Origin: Sphingomicrobium lutaoense
GTDB taxonomy: Bacteria; Pseudomonadota; Alphaproteobacteria; Sphingomonadales; Sphingomonadaceae
Length of the DNA stretch: 64,000 nucleotides
Reading direction: 5' to 3'
Assembly: GCF_014195685.1 (NCBI RefSeq)
Contig: NZ_JACICF010000001.1
Location: 567,317 to 631,316 of the forward strand
The notes under the pieces are model-generated. The model did no database searches. It was given only the letters and a program-made list of their open reading frames with translations, and was not told the origin of the DNA. The position numbers and the translations under genes are program-made. This document shows positions 60,464-64,000 of the stretch, in pieces. Every line of letters starts with the position of its first letter. Within the stretch, counting starts at the first letter, position 1.

Positions 60464-61441
60464 ATGAACAGCGAACATAAGGCCTTCGCTTCTCTTTCCT
60501 CGGGCTTGCTGGCCCGCAAGGGAGACGCGCGTCCCGCCATGCGCCGCCAGGGCTTTGGCGAAATGGGCCAGGATCTCGACGATCTCGGCTGGAACGACAT
60601 GGGCGACGATGATGCGCCCACGGGTCCGGCTCCTTCCTTCGGCGGCGACGCCGATGGCGATGACAATGACCGTGGCGTGCTGGCCGCGCTCGGCCCGCTG
60701 GCGGGTCTGTCGGCCCAGAAGGCCGTGCAGGACCAGATCCAGTCGGTCGCGACCCAGGCCAAGTCGGTCGAGGAACAGCGCGCCGACATCATGGCGCATT
60801 TCAAGATCGCCGAGGGCGAGGAAGCCGACGACGGCGCGGACATCGAGGATGAAACCGCCGAACTGTGGGATCCCGAAGCCGAAGATGACGGCAATGTCTT
60901 TGCCGGTCACACCTCTTCGGTCGCCAAGAGTGGTGTCGAGCTGGACGAGGGCGAAGAACCGCTCGAAGTCAGCGAAGTCTACCAGGAAGAGGTAGAAGAG
61001 CCCGTCGCCGCTTCCTTCGACGAGGACGAGAGCGACGACGATCGCTTTGCCGTCTACGCCGAAAGCGAGGACGCACCCGAGGCCGCCATGCCGGTCGAGG
61101 AAAGCGTGGAAGCCGAGGAAGCTGCCGAAGCCGTCGAGGCCAAGGCACCGGTTTCGATCGCCGACGTGGTTCCGATGCCGACGCGCCAGGCGCAGCCCGC
61201 CAAGCCCCGCCGCGTCCGCCGGGAAGTGCGCAGCCGCGCCGCGCCCGGCAGCAAGGAAAAGGCTGCCTTTACCTTGCGGCTCGACAAGTCGCGCCACCTC
61301 AAGCTGCGCCTCGCCAGCGCGGTCACGGGGCGCTCGGCCCAGAAAATGCTGATCGAGGCTCTCGATCGCATGCTGGAAGAAATGCCGGAGATCGATGCGC
61401 TGGCCGAGCGCGCGCCGGAAGCTGGCAAGAAAGCCGGCTAG
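60464..61441 (+). CDS. Acidic protein with C-terminal ribbon-helix-helix-like segment (probable ParA partner)
   Basis: A 325-residue protein of unusual make-up. Residues ~1-240 are low-complexity and very acidic (long Glu/Asp runs) with GEMGQDLDDLGWNDMGDDD near the start, and likely disordered. Residues ~245-262 are basic (PRRVRREVRSRAA). The C-terminal ~60 residues (AAFTLRLDKSRHLKLRLASAV and RSAQKMLIEALDRML) resemble a ribbon-helix-helix or RHH-like fold. Location directly behind the ParA gene (16 bases, GAGGAGG site) suggests an adaptor or regulator for that ATPase. Its cargo is unknown. Confidence 0.6.
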   Translation: MNSEHKAFASLSSGLLARKGDARPAMRRQGFGEMGQDLDDLGWNDMGDDDAPTGPAPSFGGDADGDDNDRGVLAALGPLAGLSAQKAVQDQIQSVATQAKSVEEQRADIMAHFKIAEGEEADDGADIEDETAELWDPEAEDDGNVFAGHTSSVAKSGVELDEGEEPLEVSEVYQEEVEEPVAASFDEDESDDDRFAVYAESEDAPEAAMPVEESVEAEEAAEAVEAKAPVSIADVVPMPTRQAQPAKPRRVRREVRSRAAPGSKEKAAFTLRLDKSRHLKLRLASAVTGRSAQKMLIEALDRMLEEMPEIDALAERAPEAGKKAG

Positions 61442-61474
61442 GGAACGATAGATTGAGGCTGAGGGGATAGCATC

Positions 61475-62968
61475 ATGACCAACCACCGAATGAAACAGCT
61501 GATCAGCGGGATCGCATTGGCCGCGGCACTGGGTGCCTGCGCCACGCCGGCATCGCGGCAGGCATCGATCTTCGGCGGCAAGGTCGATGAGAGCAATATC
61601 GGCCTCGCCACCCGTGCCCAGGCCGCGCTGGTCGCCGAGCAATATGACGAAGCCATCGCGCTTGCCGAGCGGGCCGTGGAAAAGAGCCCGCATGACGCGG
61701 GTTTCCGTACCCTTCTGGGCAACGCTTATTTCGCCGCGGGTCGTTTCACTTCTGCCGAAGCGGCCTATGGCGATTCGCTGGCGCTGGTTCCGGCGCAGCC
61801 CCAGGTCATCCTGAAGCGTGCGCTGGTGCTGATCGCGCAGGGTCGCCCGACTGCGGCGGTCGCTTTGCTCGACATGGCCGACGGCTTTGTCGATGAAGCG
61901 GATCATGGCCTTGCGCTGGCGCTGGCGGGCCGTCCCGACAGCGCGGTCGCGGTGCTGGGCAAGGCTGCGCGCCGCCCGGGTGCCGATGCCCGGACGCGCC
62001 AGAATCTCGCGCTTGCCCATGCGCTGGCAGGCGATTGGCAGCAGGCCCGTGCGGTTGCCGCGCAGGATGTTCCGGCCAACCAGATCGACGCGCGGATGGA
62101 ACAGTGGATGCGGATGGCCAAGCCGACCCATCCTTCGCAGCAGGTTGCCGAACTGACCGGCATCGCGCCTGCCGCTCTCGATCCGGGCCAGCCCGTCCGT
62201 CTTGTGCTTCGCAATGACGATGGCCAGCGCCTCGCGGTGGCTCTCCCGGCCGAGCCGGTGCCCTATGTCGCGCCCGGCACGAAGGTCGCCGCCAAGTTCG
62301 AACGGGCCGCGCCTGCCGCAGTCCAGACCGTTTCGCTGGCGCCGATGCCGGTGGCACCGACGCCGCCTGCCGACGTGAAGCCCGTGGGCGAAGCGCATGT
62401 TCGCGTGATGGAATTGCCGGTGGTCGATGTCGATCTCGAAGAGGATGAAGACGAGCTGGCGCCGCTCGCGGTGGCCGAAGCGGCGGCCGTTCCCGCTCCG
62501 CAGCCGGTCCCGGCCGCGCCGACGCCCAAGCCCGCGCCCAAGCCTGCACTGGTGACGCCGGTTCAACTGGCCGCCGCGCCGGTGGCCAAGGCTGCCGATC
62601 CGGCGCCCAAGCCGGCATTGTCGGCGGCGACCACGCGCCTGACGCAGTCGGCCCGCTCGATCCGTGCCGAAGCCGCGCGGGTGAAGGGCGAGAGCCGCAG
62701 CGTCGTGCAGCTGGGCGCCTATACCAAGCGTTCGAGCCTCGATCTCGGCTGGCAGGTGGCGACCCGCCGCTTCTCGCCGGTGCGTGAATATAAGCCGATG
62801 GCAGCGCGGACCACGGTCGATGGCCAGAAATTCTATCGCCTCGCGGCCTATGGCTTTACGAGCGATGCCGACGCCCGCAACTTCTGCGGCGAAGTCCGCG
62901 CAGCGGGCGGCGAATGCTTCGTGCGCAAGATGGCGGGCGATACGCCCTTCAAGCTGGCGTCGCGTTAA
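61475..62968 (+). CDS. TPR and SPOR-domain lipoprotein
   Basis: A 497-residue protein. The lipobox LGAC (Cys about residue 22) marks lipoprotein export. TPR helices occupy ~45-230 (AEQYDEAIALAERAVEKSPHD and similar). A Pro/Ala-rich linker (~290-400) leads to a SPOR-like C-terminal domain (SVVQLGAYTKRSSLDLGWQVA ... FTSDADARNFCGEVRAAGG). It probably sits in the outer membrane and contacts peptidoglycan. It follows the acidic ParA-partner gene by 33 bases, with RBS GAGGGGAT, and overlaps the end of the convergent pyrB by 4 bases. Confidence 0.85.
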   Translation: MTNHRMKQLISGIALAAALGACATPASRQASIFGGKVDESNIGLATRAQAALVAEQYDEAIALAERAVEKSPHDAGFRTLLGNAYFAAGRFTSAEAAYGDSLALVPAQPQVILKRALVLIAQGRPTAAVALLDMADGFVDEADHGLALALAGRPDSAVAVLGKAARRPGADARTRQNLALAHALAGDWQQARAVAAQDVPANQIDARMEQWMRMAKPTHPSQQVAELTGIAPAALDPGQPVRLVLRNDDGQRLAVALPAEPVPYVAPGTKVAAKFERAAPAAVQTVSLAPMPVAPTPPADVKPVGEAHVRVMELPVVDVDLEEDEDELAPLAVAEAAAVPAPQPVPAAPTPKPAPKPALVTPVQLAAAPVAKAADPAPKPALSAATTRLTQSARSIRAEAARVKGESRSVVQLGAYTKRSSLDLGWQVATRRFSPVREYKPMAARTTVDGQKFYRLAAYGFTSDADARNFCGEVRAAGGECFVRKMAGDTPFKLASR

Positions 62969-63876
62969 CTGGCGGGGGCGCGGCTGCGTCGCTCGATCGT
63001 GACCAGGTCGAGCACCGCCATGCGCATCGCCACGCCCATTTCCACCTGCTGACGAATGAGGGAGCGGTCGCCATCGGCGATCGCTCCTTCGATTTCGACA
63101 TCGCGGTTCATCGGACCCGGGTGCATCACCATCGCCGAAGGGGCCGCGAGGGCAAGCCGGTCAGCGGTGAGGCCGTAGCGCGACAGATATTCGCCCGGCG
63201 CATCGCCAAGGTCGCTTTCGAGCCGTTCGCGCTGCACACGCAGCATCATCACGACATCGGCGCCGCGCACCGCATCGTCGATGCCGTCGGGGCCGTCATG
63301 TCCCTCGGGCATCAGCGCGGCGGGACCGGCGAGCCGCACATTGGCACCCATCCGTTCGAGAAGGTCGCGGGTCGAATTGGCGACGCGGCTGTGCCGGATG
63401 TCGCCGCAGATCGCGACGGTAAGGCCCTCGGCCCGGCCGAAATGCTGCTTGATCGTGGCGACGTCGAGCAGGCCCTGGGTGGGATGTTCTCCGGTGCCGT
63501 CGCCTGCATTGACCACCGGACAGTCCATCCAGTCGGCGACCTGCCGGGGCGCACCCGGCTGGGAATGGCGAAGTACGAGAACATCGGGACGCATCGCATC
63601 GAGCGTCACTGCGGTGTCATGCAGGCTTTCGCCCTTGGCGAGCGAGCTCATGTCGACGGGCAGGTTGGAGACCATCGCGCCGAGCCGCCGCGCCGCGATG
63701 TCGAAGGACATGAGCGTCCGCGTCGAATTTTCGAAGAAGGCGGTGAGGACGGTCATCCCCGCGAGCCGGTCATCGCTTTTGCGAAGCTGCTTGTTGAAGC
63801 GCAGCCAATGGCTCGCGGCGTCGAGAAGATAGTCGAGCTGTTCGTCCGAAAGATCGCGTGTCGAGAGAAGGTCCAT
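62965..63876 (-). CDS. pyrB: Aspartate carbamoyltransferase catalytic subunit
   Basis: A 303-residue enzyme joining carbamoyl phosphate and aspartate, the committed step of pyrimidine synthesis. The carbamoyl-phosphate motif FENSTRT lies at ~49, then SFDIAARRLGA, and GEHPTQGLLD (His-Pro-Thr-Gln). The C-terminal MHPGPMNRDVEI contains the aspartate-binding loop. It starts 8 bases after the ruvX stop on the same strand, so the two are cotranscribed. Regulatory PyrI is not visible. Confidence 0.96.
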   Translation of the reverse strand: MDLLSTRDLSDEQLDYLLDAASHWLRFNKQLRKSDDRLAGMTVLTAFFENSTRTLMSFDIAARRLGAMVSNLPVDMSSLAKGESLHDTAVTLDAMRPDVLVLRHSQPGAPRQVADWMDCPVVNAGDGTGEHPTQGLLDVATIKQHFGRAEGLTVAICGDIRHSRVANSTRDLLERMGANVRLAGPAALMPEGHDGPDGIDDAVRGADVVMMLRVQRERLESDLGDAPGEYLSRYGLTADRLALAAPSAMVMHPGPMNRDVEIEGAIADGDRSLIRQQVEMGVAMRMAVLDLVTIERRSRAPAS

Positions 63877-63884
63877 GCCCTGCC

Positions 63885-64000
63885 TTAATCGTCCTGTCCG
63901 AGATTGACGAGCGCATCGATCGCGCCCTGAAGGATATGTGCTGCGGCCATCGCGTCGACTTTCTCGGCGCGTTTGGCGCGGCTGACATCGGCATCGATCA
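63885..64000 (-). CDS. ruvX: Putative Holliday junction resolvase, C-terminal end (5' end outside window)
   Basis: Only the last 37 or so codons are visible. They read [29 protein letters not shown], matching the D-x-S-R-A-K-R ... AAAHILQG C-terminus of the YqgF/RuvX family. The stop is 8 bases before pyrB, on the same strand. The ribonuclease-H-like N-terminal part lies beyond the window edge. Confidence is limited only by the short piece. Confidence 0.7.
   Translation of the reverse strand, partial: IDADVSRAKRAEKVDAMAAAHILQGAIDALVNLGQDD

Overview
The window is a chromosomal segment of a GC-rich alphaproteobacterium, most likely a member of the Sphingomonadales. This is inferred from gene content, from an alphaproteobacterial-type LexA box (GTTC-N7-GTTC) in front of an imuA-imuB-dnaE2 cassette, and from the mreBCD-mrdA-rodA and miaA/serB neighbourhoods. 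Protein families are named by eye from motifs; no database search was run.

Bases 1 to about 25.3 kb form a Wzx/Wzy-type surface polysaccharide locus, with visibly lower GC than the rest. It holds a heparinase-like lyase (5' cut by the window edge), a glycosyltransferase, a reductase-phosphoglycosyltransferase fusion that initiates chains, a WbpM-type 4,6-dehydratase, and a pseudaminic acid (nonulosonate) operon. That operon reads pseB, pseC, a NeuB-like::SpsF-like fusion, an aldo/keto reductase, an SDR, a PseG::PseH fusion and pseI. It continues into a Wzy-like polymerase, an unrecognised probable glycosyltransferase and a Wzx flippase. Facing these are a Wzc-type tyrosine kinase/co-polymerase and a second O-antigen ligase/polymerase-like protein; an asparagine-synthase-like amidotransferase closes the locus. 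The likely logic is that WbpM and the fusion start the repeat unit on undecaprenyl phosphate, the Pse genes supply a CMP-nonulosonate, and Wzx/Wzy/Wzc export and polymerise it.

Bases 25.3 to 44.3 kb are mostly core or semi-core genes. They include an MscS channel, the SOS mutasome imuA-imuB-dnaE2 behind a LexA box, a subtilisin-like exported protease with eleven exact seven-residue repeats, a TPR/GGDEF/EAL protein, Kup, an OmpA-domain protein, an MFS transporter and one unrecognised protein.

Bases 44.5 to 47.4 kb are a small genomic islet at tRNA-Lys(CTT). A 51-bp copy of the tRNA 3' half marks the left end and the intact tRNA the right. It carries a MerR regulator with a classical 19-bp-spacer operator, MerT, a GDCCVxC small protein and a MerA-like flavoprotein that lacks the usual C-terminal cysteine pair. 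I saw no integrase.

Bases 47.5 kb to the end are housekeeping genes: rodA, mrdA, mreD, mreC and mreB; mutL; an outer-membrane beta-barrel protein; ilvC-like and miaA; serB (which overlaps miaA head to head); a SPOR/Sel1 protein; a ParA-family ATPase with an acidic partner and a second SPOR lipoprotein; pyrB; and the end of ruvX.
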